This document shows positions 47,805-55,610 of a stretch of 64,000 nt of DNA, in pieces. The notes beneath the pieces were generated by a model. That model was given only the letters and a program-made list of their open reading frames with translations. It was not told where the DNA came from and ran no database searches. The stretch comes from Micromonospora sp. MW-13 (lineage in GTDB: Bacteria > Actinomycetota > Actinomycetes > Mycobacteriales > Micromonosporaceae). The first letter of the stretch is position 1; every line of letters begins with the position of its first letter. Position numbers and translations under genes: made by a program. The stretch spans positions 81,696 to 145,695 of the forward strand of contig NZ_QKKX01000003.1 in assembly GCF_003434305.1 (NCBI RefSeq). The letters are read 5' to 3'.

Positions 47805-47948
47805 GCCCCCACGGTCCGCGCCGGGGGGCGTGCCGACCTCGGTGACGGCCCGGATCATTACCCTGACCGGCCCCTGATGATCCAGTCGTCAGTCAGGAAT
47901 CTGACTCTTTTCGATGCAGGTCACGCCGGCCGGGGAGAATTTCCCCCC

Positions 47949-48896
47949 GTGACCACCACGCTGGAGCCGCTCCGCAGGATCGCGGCATACGCAGTTTGTG
48001 CTGATTCAGTCGGCCGAGTGTTACTGGTCCGGGCATCGGAGCGCTCCGGCACCCCCGGCACGTGGTCCCTCCCCGGCGGGGCGGTCGACCACGGCGAGGA
48101 CCCGAACCACACCGTCGTCCGGGAGACCGCCGCCGAGACCGGGCTCTCGGTCGCCGTCGCCGGGCTGGACGACGTGCTCGCGGACATGCGGGCCCTGCCC
48201 GAGCGGGGCATCACCATCCACACCGACCGGCTCATCTACCAGGTCTCGGTGCGGGGCGGCACGCTGACCGACCGGGTCGACCGGCCCACCGACCTGGCCC
48301 GCTGGTTCACCCTGACCGAGGCCCGCGAGCTGCCACTGCGCGCGTTCACCGCGCGCGCCCTCGGCCTGCCCGCCTGCTCGGCCGACGTGGTGCCCGACGA
48401 GCCGCCGGAGTTCCCCTCCTTCTACGCGGTCCCCGGCCCGGACGGGCTGCACCGGGCCCAGCGTTTCGCCGCGTACGCGGTGGCCACCGACCCCGAGGGC
48501 CGGGTGCTGCTGACCCGGGTCTCCGACGGGTACCCGGGGGCCGGCTGCTGGCACCTGCCCGGCGGCGGCACCGACTACGGCGAGCAGCCGGGCGCGGCGC
48601 TGATCCGGGAACTGGTCGAGGAGACCGGCCAGCGGGGCCGCCTCGTCGAGCTGCTCGGCGTGGCCAGCCACCGCGACGCCGCCTCGCTCGGCCCCGAGGG
48701 CTACCCGATCGACTGGCACGGCGTGCGGGCCTTCTACCGGGTGATGGTCGACCAGCCCGCCCCACCCACCGTGACGGACGTCGGCGGCTCCACCTGCGAG
48801 GCCCGCTGGTTCGCCCGCGAGGAACTCGGCGCCCTGCCCACCGACCGGCTCACCGAGGTCACGGCCGAGGCCGTCCAGGCCGCCCGGCTCACCTGA
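47949..48896 (+). CDS. Tandem double-NUDIX hydrolase
   Basis: A 315-residue protein made of two NUDIX domains. Domain 1 (about 5-140) has a box GGAVDHGEDPNHTVVRETAA, then ETGL: the first Glu of the EE pair is Ala, so metal binding may be weak. Domain 2 (about 165-315) has a full box (GGGTDYGEQPGAALIRELVE, then ETG). The next gene is a paralogue with the same two-domain plan. Such proteins usually cleave nucleoside diphosphate derivatives; the substrate is unknown. GTG 47949 is chosen by domain position; GAGAAT eight bases upstream may be a leaderless -10. Confidence 0.8.
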   Translation: MTTTLEPLRRIAAYAVCADSVGRVLLVRASERSGTPGTWSLPGGAVDHGEDPNHTVVRETAAETGLSVAVAGLDDVLADMRALPERGITIHTDRLIYQVSVRGGTLTDRVDRPTDLARWFTLTEARELPLRAFTARALGLPACSADVVPDEPPEFPSFYAVPGPDGLHRAQRFAAYAVATDPEGRVLLTRVSDGYPGAGCWHLPGGGTDYGEQPGAALIRELVEETGQRGRLVELLGVASHRDAASLGPEGYPIDWHGVRAFYRVMVDQPAPPTVTDVGGSTCEARWFAREELGALPTDRLTEVTAEAVQAARLT

Positions 48897-49028
48897 CCGT
48901 CCGCCCCGTCCGGCCCCGTCCGCGTGGGCCCCGCCGCTCATCGGGTTGTCGCCCCGGCACGCCGTTACGGTAGGCGATAGCTTCATGATCGACCGGATAC
49001 GCGATCCGGGGCGGGCGGGGAGGGGCGC

Positions 49029-49934
49029 ATGGAACAGCGGCGACGGGTCGGGGCGTACGGGGTCTGCCGGGACCGGGACGGGCGGGTGCTGCTCGTGCGG
49101 GGGTCAGACCGGGCCGACTTCCCGGGGATGTGGCAGCTCCCCGGGGGCGGCCTGGAGCACGGGGAGCACCCCGAGGCCGGCGTGGTGCGGGAGTTCGCCG
49201 AGGAGACCGGGCTCGCCGCCGAGGTGACCGGCCTGCTCGCCGCTGTCGCGGACGTCACCCCGCTGCCCGACGCGGGCGTCACGCTGCACACCGACCGGAT
49301 CGTCTTCGCCGTGCGGGCGGGCGGCGGCGCGCTCCGGGACGAGGCCGACGGCACCACCGACCTGGTCCGCTGGTCGAGCCCCGACGATGTGGCGGGGCTG
49401 CCGCTGCTGCCGTTCACCGCCGAGGCGCTCGGCCTGCCGGTCACCCCGCCCCGCCGGGTCGCGCGCGGCGCCGCGCCGTACCCGCCGCCGCCGGCCGACC
49501 GGCGGCAGCGCTTCGCGGCGTACGGCCTGGTCACCGACCCGGCCGGCCGGGTGCTGCTCACCATGATCGCGGACGGTTACCCGGGCGCCGGGCGGTGGCA
49601 CCTGCCCGGCGGCGGCACCGACCACGGCGAGCAGCCGGCCGGCGGGCTGCTCCGCGAGCTGGTCGAGGAGGCCGGCCAGCTCGGCCGGGTCGTGGACCTG
49701 CTGATGGTGCACAACCTGCACAACCCCGCCGCGCTGGGACCTGAGGGCCGGCCGCTGGACTGGCACGGGGTGCGGGTGGTCTACCGGGTGATGGTCGACG
49801 AGCCGACCGAGGCGCGGGTCACCGAGCTGGCCGGGGGATCGACGGCCGCGGCGGCCTGGTTCCCGCCCGACCGGGTCGAAGGGCTGTCCATGACCGAGGT
49901 CGCGGCCCTGGCAACCGGACATCGGCTCGCATAG
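49029..49934 (+). CDS. Tandem double-NUDIX hydrolase, paralogue
   Basis: A 301-residue paralogue of the preceding gene. Both NUDIX boxes are complete here (GGGLEHGEHPEAGVVREFAE, then ETG; GGGTDHGEQPAGGLLRELVE, then EAG). Shared strings in the second half, such as DGYPGAGRWHLPGGGTD and DWHGVR-VYRVMVD, show recent duplication. The two genes lie 132 bases apart on the same strand. GGGGAGGGG precedes the ATG by four bases. GATAGCTT at about 48976-48983 looks like a -10 element, giving this copy its own promoter. Confidence 0.82.
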   Translation: MEQRRRVGAYGVCRDRDGRVLLVRGSDRADFPGMWQLPGGGLEHGEHPEAGVVREFAEETGLAAEVTGLLAAVADVTPLPDAGVTLHTDRIVFAVRAGGGALRDEADGTTDLVRWSSPDDVAGLPLLPFTAEALGLPVTPPRRVARGAAPYPPPPADRRQRFAAYGLVTDPAGRVLLTMIADGYPGAGRWHLPGGGTDHGEQPAGGLLRELVEEAGQLGRVVDLLMVHNLHNPAALGPEGRPLDWHGVRVVYRVMVDEPTEARVTELAGGSTAAAAWFPPDRVEGLSMTEVAALATGHRLA

Positions 49935-50004
49935 CGCCCGCCCGTCGGGCCGGCATCGACCGGCTCCGGTAGTCTGTGGGACGGGGTTGATGGAGGAACG
50001 GGCG

Positions 50005-50118
50005 GTGAAGCCCGAGACGGGAATGAAGAGGCGGTTCGCGCGGTTTGGTCGAGATATAAGTACCGCCGGCAGCTATCGCCAAGCCCCACTCCCCTGTGCA
50101 ATGGTGTACTCCGCTTGA
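50005..50118 (+). CDS. Possible 37-residue leader ORF upstream of pssA
   Basis: GTG 50005 follows GGAGGAACGGGCG (a good ribosome site) and opens a 37-residue frame, MKPETGMKRRFARFGRDIST and 17 more. TAGTCT at 49970-49975 is a plausible -10 about 30 bases before it. The frame uses less biased codons (AGA, ATA, AGT) than neighbouring genes, so it may be a short leader peptide or not translated at all. Confidence 0.3.
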   Translation: MKPETGMKRRFARFGRDISTAGSYRQAPLPCAMVYSA

Positions 50119-50204
50119 ACGGCTGCCGGGCCAGAAGCGGTCCGGCACGAGACAGCCGGACGCCCGCCCCCGTGGCGGCCAGTCGATCCGGTGATGGAGG
50201 AAAC

Positions 50205-51200
50205 GTGCCGAGAGCCCCCTGGCGCCGGCGTCGTACGACTGACAGTCCGCGCCCCGCAGGGCGTCGCTGGGCGGGCCGGTTGCGCCGTAGCAGCACGTTC
50301 GCCCGCCAGGTGCTGCTCGTCCGGGTGGGACGCCGCGACGGCGTCGCCGCCACGGGCGCCGACCTGGCCTCGCCCGAGCACCGCTACCTCGACCGGCAAC
50401 GCCGCCGGTACGGCCTCGACCGGTACGAGCGCACCGAGGTCCAGGCGGTCGTGCCGGTGAGCCCGGCCCTCGCCCCGAGCATCCCGGTCGACGACGCGGC
50501 GTCGATGGCGATCCCGCTGCTGCCGGGCGAGCGGACGGCGGCCCGTCGGGCCAAGTTCGCGCTGGTCAACGCCTGCACCCTGGCCAGCCTGGTGCTCGGG
50601 ATCAACGCCATCTTCGTGGCCATGCAGGGCGAGGTGCGGCTCGCCGCGCTCCTCCTGATCGCCTGTGTCGCGTTCGACGGGCTCGACGGCGCCCTCGCCC
50701 GCAAGCTCGGGGTGGCCAGCCCGTTCGGCGCCCAGATGGACTCGCTGGCCGACATGTGCTCGTTCGGCCTCGCCGCCCCGGTGGTGGTCTACGCCTCGCT
50801 GGCCGGCGCGGCCCCGCCCGCCGCCGCCGCGGTGGCCGCGGCGCTCGTCGCCGCCTGCGCGGCGATCCGGCTCGCCCGGTTCAACGTCTCGCCGAAGGAC
50901 GGCCGCTTCTTCTGCGGCGTGCCGACCACGATGGCCGCGGCCGTGCTCGCCCTGACCGTCGCCATCGGGCTGCCGCTGCCCGGCCTGGTGCAGATCGCCG
51001 GCGTCGCGCTGCTGGCCTTCGCGATGGTCTCCAGCTTCCCGTACGCGAAGCTGGCCCGGCTGGTGAAGCTGCCGCCGTGGCTCTGGTTGGCCCCGGTGGT
51101 CGGCGCGCTCGTCGACATCCGGCTCACCTTCGCCCTGGTCGTGGTGGGCTACCTGGTCAGCGGCCCGCTGCTCTGGCTGCACCAGCGCCGCACCGCCTGA
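50205..51200 (+). CDS. pssA: CDP-diacylglycerol--serine O-phosphatidyltransferase
   Basis: Makes phosphatidylserine from CDP-diacylglycerol and serine at the membrane. The 331-residue protein has a long cytoplasmic N-terminus (about 1-110, basic at first) and then the CDP-alcohol phosphatidyltransferase domain with seven or so membrane helices. The diagnostic DGxxAR-x8-GxxxDxxxD motif is FDGLDGALARKL followed by GAQMDSLADM (about 165-190). GTG 50205 follows GGAGGAAAC closely. Convergent with psd, which decarboxylates its product, so this small region makes phosphatidylethanolamine. Confidence 0.93.
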   Translation: MPRAPWRRRRTTDSPRPAGRRWAGRLRRSSTFARQVLLVRVGRRDGVAATGADLASPEHRYLDRQRRRYGLDRYERTEVQAVVPVSPALAPSIPVDDAASMAIPLLPGERTAARRAKFALVNACTLASLVLGINAIFVAMQGEVRLAALLLIACVAFDGLDGALARKLGVASPFGAQMDSLADMCSFGLAAPVVVYASLAGAAPPAAAAVAAALVAACAAIRLARFNVSPKDGRFFCGVPTTMAAAVLALTVAIGLPLPGLVQIAGVALLAFAMVSSFPYAKLARLVKLPPWLWLAPVVGALVDIRLTFALVVVGYLVSGPLLWLHQRRTA

Positions 51201-51215
51201 CCGACGATTCACCCC

Positions 51216-51250
51216 GAAAGGGGCGCCGCTGTCCGCGGCGCCCCTTTCGT
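51216..51250. terminator. Bidirectional terminator between pssA and psd
   Basis: A perfect 15-base stem (CGAAAGGGGCGCCGC and its complement) closes a five-base loop TGTCC. It ends in CTTTCG and its complement, giving a short T-run in both directions. It lies between two convergent genes. Confidence 0.9.
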
Positions 51251-51260
51251 CGCGTTCGGG

Positions 51261-52514
51261 TCAGCGCCAGCGGGCGATGACCGTGGACCCGCCGATCACC
51301 TTGTCGCCCGGCCCGACCAGCGGGTCGGCCGCGTCGGCCCGCAGGTAGACGTCGGTCCGCGAGCCGAACCGGATCAGGCCGAAGCGCTCGCCCCGGGCCA
51401 GCAACGACCCGATCGGGGCGCGCTGCACGATCCGCCGGGCGATCAGCCCGGTGCGCTGGGCGACGACGACCGTGCCGTGCTCGGTGTCGAGCACCGTGTA
51501 CGCCGCCACGTTGTGCTCGGCGTCCGGCTTCATCGCGTTGACGAAACCGCCGTCGGCGACGAAGTAGTCGACCACCTTGCCGGCCACCGGGGACCGGTTG
51601 ACGTGCACGTCCAGCACCGAGAGGAAGACCGCGACCCGCAGCCACTCGCCGTCGCCGAAGCGCTCGTCGTGCAGCCGCTGCACCGAGAGCACCTGCCCGT
51701 CGGCGGCGGCCACGACGGCCGACGGGTCCTCGGGAACGTCCCGCTCCGGGTCCCGGAAGAACGCGGCCACCGGGGCGGCGGCCAGCGCCGGCAGCAGCCA
51801 CAGCTTCGACTTCGGCCGGACGGCCCGGGTCAGCGCGGCGAGCCCGAGGGTGATCCCGGCCGCCGCCACGCCGTTGGAGTCGATGTGCATGCTCCGGGTC
51901 AGCGGCACGCTGGACGGCCGGTGGGCCGGGGCGAGCCGGGCCGCGACGGCCGCGCTGGCCGGGGTGAAGCGGAGCCGGTGCACCCGGACCGGCGGGGAGT
52001 TGCGCAGCACCAGATCTGTCCCGACGCCGTGCAGCGCGCTCTGCCGCTCCAACTCGGCGGCGGCGCCGGCGGTGCGCCCGGGGGCCGCTGGCGCGGCGAG
52101 GCTGAGCACCGCGCCGTCGGCGAGGTACTTGGCCAGGCCGTCGATGGTCGTGCGGGCCTCCTCGGCGGTGCCGGTGAGCGGCTCGGCGGCGATCACCACC
52201 TCGGCGGAGTCGGCCTCGGCGAGGGACTCCGCCACCCGTACCCGGTCGGCGACCCAGCGGCCCTGGGCCGTCACGTGCTCGCGCAGCGCGGCGGGCGCGG
52301 CCGTCGCGGCCGGCACCACGGTGAGGGAGTCGCCGGGCAGCAGGGCGTCGATCGCCGCGGCCAGCGCCGCGGAGTCCGGGGTCGCGCCGACCAGCAGGGC
52401 GGCCTTCGGGTCGTTGCGCCGGGCGAGCTCGGTGACGAGGGTCCGGGCGGCACGCTCGCCGATGCGGACCGGGCCGGGCCGGCCGGAGGTGCGCACGGCG
52501 GGGGACTGGGTCAT
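51261..52514 (-). CDS. psd: Phosphatidylserine decarboxylase with extra N-terminal domain
   Basis: Decarboxylates phosphatidylserine to phosphatidylethanolamine with a self-generated pyruvoyl group. The Psd core is the C-terminal 205 residues: RSMHIDSNGVAAAGITLGLA (membrane contact), FFRDPERDVP, SVLDVHVNRSPVAG, and the cleavage site VIGGSTVIARWR near the end (Gly-Ser). Such short Psd proteins are usually about 200-240 residues. This one is 417 because of a 200-residue N-terminal part (AALLVGATPDSAALAAAI, AEVVIAAEPLTGTAEEA) that looks like a Rossmann-type methyltransferase fold without the usual Gly-rich motif. ATG 52514 has AGGAG ten bases upstream. Confidence 0.9.
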   Translation of the reverse strand: MTQSPAVRTSGRPGPVRIGERAARTLVTELARRNDPKAALLVGATPDSAALAAAIDALLPGDSLTVVPAATAAPAALREHVTAQGRWVADRVRVAESLAEADSAEVVIAAEPLTGTAEEARTTIDGLAKYLADGAVLSLAAPAAPGRTAGAAAELERQSALHGVGTDLVLRNSPPVRVHRLRFTPASAAVAARLAPAHRPSSVPLTRSMHIDSNGVAAAGITLGLAALTRAVRPKSKLWLLPALAAAPVAAFFRDPERDVPEDPSAVVAAADGQVLSVQRLHDERFGDGEWLRVAVFLSVLDVHVNRSPVAGKVVDYFVADGGFVNAMKPDAEHNVAAYTVLDTEHGTVVVAQRTGLIARRIVQRAPIGSLLARGERFGLIRFGSRTDVYLRADAADPLVGPGDKVIGGSTVIARWR

Positions 52515-52589
52515 GTCGGACGGGCTCCTGACGGGGTAGAGACGGAATCGCGGCGGGACCGCCACGGCGACCCGGTCGGGTCGGCCGCG

Positions 52590-52820
52590 GACCAGCCCGC
52601 GACCTGCCGGGCTCGGTCGCGGATCGACGCCCGACGACCTCGTGGCACGGTCCGGGTGACGCCCGGCGACCTGCCGGCCCGGCCGCGGGTCGACGCCCGG
52701 TGACCGGTCGGCGCGGTCGGGGGGTGACGCCCGCCGACCGGTCGGCTCGATCATGGGTGGCGCCCCGCGACCGGTCGGCGCGGTGAGGGGTGACGCCCGC
52801 GACCGGTCGGCGCGGTCGCG
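52590..52820. repeat. Minisatellite-like 32-34-bp direct repeats upstream of psd
   Basis: The string GACGCCC (or a one-base variant) recurs at 52626, 52658, 52692, 52726, about 52759 and 52792, each time followed by a variant of CGACCGGTCGGCGCGGTC. The period is 32-34 bases with about seven degenerate copies. It fills the gap between psd and the next gene; I see no gene in it. The period of 33 keeps a frame open but codon bias is not gene-like. Confidence 0.75.
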
Positions 52821-52908
52821 GACGGGGCCGCGGCCCGTGCCGGCCGGCGGAGGCGAGCTCTCCACCGGCCAGCATATGCGCCCGGCGCGGGCGACCGCAC
52901 CGCTGTGG

Positions 52909-53553
52909 TCAGCCGTCCGCCCGCTGCGGCCCACGGCGCGGCGCGTCCGGCGCGGCCGGGTCCGTCGGGTCCGGCGTCGGGTCCGTCGGGTCCGGCGCCG
53001 GGTCCACGACGGTCGGGTCGGCCGTCAACCGGGGCAGCGGCTCGGTGACCCGCTCGGCGGCCGGGCCGGGCGGTGGCCCGCCGGCGGGGTCGGTGTCCAG
53101 CGGGTCCGTCGGCGACCAGCGGGCCGGCCCGCCGTCGCTGACCGGCCGGTCCTCGACCGCCTCAGGCCACCCGTCGGCGACCGCCGCGGTGGGCCACTCG
53201 TCGGCCGGGGCCGGCCCGGCCCCGGTGAGCGGTCCCCCGGTGCCCGGCCGGTCGCCGAAACCGGCGTCCACGGCGTCCGCCGGAGTTGGCCGGGCGGCGT
53301 CGTGCCGGTCGCCGGAGCCCGCGTCCACGGCGTTTGCCGGTGCCGGCCGGGCGGCGTCGTGCCGGTCCCCCCGGCCGGAGCGCAGCGCGCCGACCAGGCC
53401 CAGCGTGCCGACCAGGATCAGCCCGCCGGCCAGGAACCAGCCGACCGGCGGGAGGTCCAGGCCGAGTAGCTGGGCGAACAGCCACCAGGCGGCGAGGGCG
53501 ACGAAGACGAGGCCGAAGACGAGCGAGACAAAGTCCGTACGGTGTGCCTTCAC
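52909..53553 (-). CDS. Two-helix membrane protein with disordered repeat tail
   Basis: A 214-residue protein. Two membrane helices fill residues 8-55 (SLVFGLVFVALAAWWLFAQL, FLAGGLILVGTLGLVGAL). The remainder is acidic and disordered, with two near-identical copies of a 19-residue unit (GDRHDAARPAPANAVDAGS and GDRHDAARPTPADAVDAGF) and a DPTDP-type repeat near the end. The GTG start overlaps the stop of the PspC gene upstream (GTGA), so it belongs to that unit. Function unknown; probably an accessory to the envelope-stress proteins. Confidence 0.7.
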   Translation of the reverse strand: MKAHRTDFVSLVFGLVFVALAAWWLFAQLLGLDLPPVGWFLAGGLILVGTLGLVGALRSGRGDRHDAARPAPANAVDAGSGDRHDAARPTPADAVDAGFGDRPGTGGPLTGAGPAPADEWPTAAVADGWPEAVEDRPVSDGGPARWSPTDPLDTDPAGGPPPGPAAERVTEPLPRLTADPTVVDPAPDPTDPTPDPTDPAAPDAPRRGPQRADG

Positions 53554-55418
53554 CGGGTCACCTCCAGGTTGCCGGCGTTGACGTGGACGTAGAGGCGGAG
53601 CCGCCCGCCCCCGGGACCGTCCGCGCCGAGGTCGGTGCTCTCCCGGAGCCGGCCGTCCAGCCCCCCGGAGCGGTTGCCGAAGATCGTGGCGTCCCCGGCG
53701 TTGACGTCGGCGATCGTGGTGACGTCGACGTTCGGCGGCACGACCACGGTCGCCTGCCCGAAGTTGACCGCGACGGTGACCTGGGTGTCGTGCTTGTCGA
53801 AGTCGATGCCGCGCAGGTCGAGCACGGCGTCGCCGAAGTTGTTCTCGTACCGGTCGGCCAGGTCACGACGGTCGGTGGGGGCCCAGGTGACGTCCCCGTC
53901 CACGCCCCGGATCCGGTCGTACGACTCGGTGACGGTGGCGATCCCGAGCGCCGCCACGGTGACCAGCCCGAGCGCGATCAGCCAGCGCGCCCGGCCGAAC
54001 CAGGCGCCGACGAGCAGACCGAGCCCGACCGTTGCCAGGGCCGCCGCGAAGTACGCCGCCGCCCCCACGTGGATCACGTCCAGCAGGTCGAGCACGGCGA
54101 CCACCCCGAGCGCCAGGAAGACCAGCGAGAAGGTCACGGCGCCCAGCGGGGAGCGTTCCCGGGGTGGCTTCGGGGGCTTGACCGGTCGGGGCGGCGGGGG
54201 GGCCGGCTGCGGGCCACCGGCGTACGGGCCCCTGGCGTACGGGCCGTGCGGGGCGAACGGCGGCCGGTAGCCGGCCGGCGGCCGGGGCGCGGCGACCGGC
54301 GGGTAGCCGGTCGTGGGCACGCCGACCGGGGGGAGGGAGCCGGTCGGCGTGTCCGCCGGTGGCCAGGCGGGAAGCCCGGTGGCCGGCCCGGCCGGGGCGG
54401 TCGCCCAGGCTGCGGCGGGCTGCCCGGGCGCGGGTGCCCCGGACCACTGCCCCGCGAACGGCGCCCCGGACGGCTGGCCGGGGACCGGGGGCCCGACCGG
54501 CGGCCTACCGGGGCCGGCGGGCGGGGTGAAGAGGCCGGGCGCGGGCCACGCGACCGGCGGCACCGGGCCCGGCGGGGTGGGGTTCGGTACGCCGGGCACC
54601 GGACCCCGGTCGGCCGGGGCGCCCCGGCCGAACGTGCCGCGCTCGCGGTTGAGCAGCAGCGCGCCGCCGACCAGGATGGCCGCGCCGAGCAGCACCGCCC
54701 GGAACGCGTCGGTGACGATGTACCCGAAGCTCACCGCCACCAGGATGCTCAGCACGATCACGGTGACGGGGGACATGCTGGACCGGCCCCGGCCCAGCAT
54801 GGACTCGACCGGGGAGGCGGTGTCGCCCTCGCCCGGAATGATCAGCCAGGCCGTGACGTACACCAGGATGCCGATGCCGCCGAAGAAGCCGAGCACGGCC
54901 AGCAGCACCCGCCACAGCACCGGGTCGGTGTTGGTGGCTCGGCCGATCGCCGCGCAGACGCCGGCCAGGTAGCGGCCCTCGCGGGGCCGGACCAGCCCGT
55001 ACCGGGAGGTGAAGCCGGCCCCCTCGGGCGGCGGGGGCGGCGGGGCCGCGTACCCCCCGGGGGGTGGTGGCGGTGGTGGGGCGCCCGGGCCGTCGGACCC
55101 GGGGGTCCCCCCGGCCGGCGGCGGCCCGGCGGCGCCGGGTGGGGGAGACCAGGCCGGGTCGGGCCCGGCGGTCGGCGGCGGCCAGCCGCCCGGCGCGGAC
55201 GCTTCCGGGCCGGCGGCGCTGGCCGTGCCCGGTCCCGCGGGGGCTCCGGACGCGGCGGCGGCCGGTGTCGCGGGGGAGCCGGTCGCACCCGGCGTCGCCG
55301 GCCCGAAGGCGGTCGGCGCCGTCCAACTGGCGGGCGTGGTGGGGGCCGGATCCGCCGGTGGCGGCCCGTCCGGTCGGGCCGCCCCGGGACGGGGCGACGG
55401 GGCAGCTTCCTCGGTCAT
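53550..55418 (-). CDS. PspC domain protein with LiaF-like C-terminus
   Basis: A 622-residue membrane protein. The first 130 residues are Pro/Gly/Ala-rich and disordered. A PspC domain follows (about 140-200: GLVRPREGRYLAGVCAAIGR, VLLAVLGFFGGIGILVYVTA). More membrane helices, a second long proline-rich segment (about 275-410) and four helices come next. The C-terminal beta-helix-like domain (about 505-622: NNFGDAVLDLRGIDF, TVAVNFGQATVVVPPNVDV, TIFGNRSGG) resembles the DUF2154/LiaF domain. LiaF-type proteins restrain a sensor kinase; the divergent kinase and regulator genes fit that role. Start ATG 55418. Confidence 0.82.
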   Translation of the reverse strand: MTEEAAPSPRPGAARPDGPPPADPAPTTPASWTAPTAFGPATPGATGSPATPAAAASGAPAGPGTASAAGPEASAPGGWPPPTAGPDPAWSPPPGAAGPPPAGGTPGSDGPGAPPPPPPPGGYAAPPPPPPEGAGFTSRYGLVRPREGRYLAGVCAAIGRATNTDPVLWRVLLAVLGFFGGIGILVYVTAWLIIPGEGDTASPVESMLGRGRSSMSPVTVIVLSILVAVSFGYIVTDAFRAVLLGAAILVGGALLLNRERGTFGRGAPADRGPVPGVPNPTPPGPVPPVAWPAPGLFTPPAGPGRPPVGPPVPGQPSGAPFAGQWSGAPAPGQPAAAWATAPAGPATGLPAWPPADTPTGSLPPVGVPTTGYPPVAAPRPPAGYRPPFAPHGPYARGPYAGGPQPAPPPPRPVKPPKPPRERSPLGAVTFSLVFLALGVVAVLDLLDVIHVGAAAYFAAALATVGLGLLVGAWFGRARWLIALGLVTVAALGIATVTESYDRIRGVDGDVTWAPTDRRDLADRYENNFGDAVLDLRGIDFDKHDTQVTVAVNFGQATVVVPPNVDVTTIADVNAGDATIFGNRSGGLDGRLRESTDLGADGPGGGRLRLYVHVNAGNLEVTR

Positions 55419-55610
55419 GCTCCGATCCTGCTGCCCCAACCGGCCGGGTTGCCTCAGGACCCGACCCTGACCCCACCCTGAGATCCGGCCGGCCCGGATG
55501 TCGGGGGCGTCCCCGTGGCCCGTTGGGGCCCCGGCGTGTGACGATCGAGACCGGCGCGCCGCTCCGGCGCCCGCCCGTCGCCCCTGAACAGGGAGTATCC
55601 GATCAGCGCC

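Noticed and set aside
52590..52820. CRISPR array
   Set aside because: The repeats are degenerate and adjacent, without unique spacers of constant length, and no cas genes are present.
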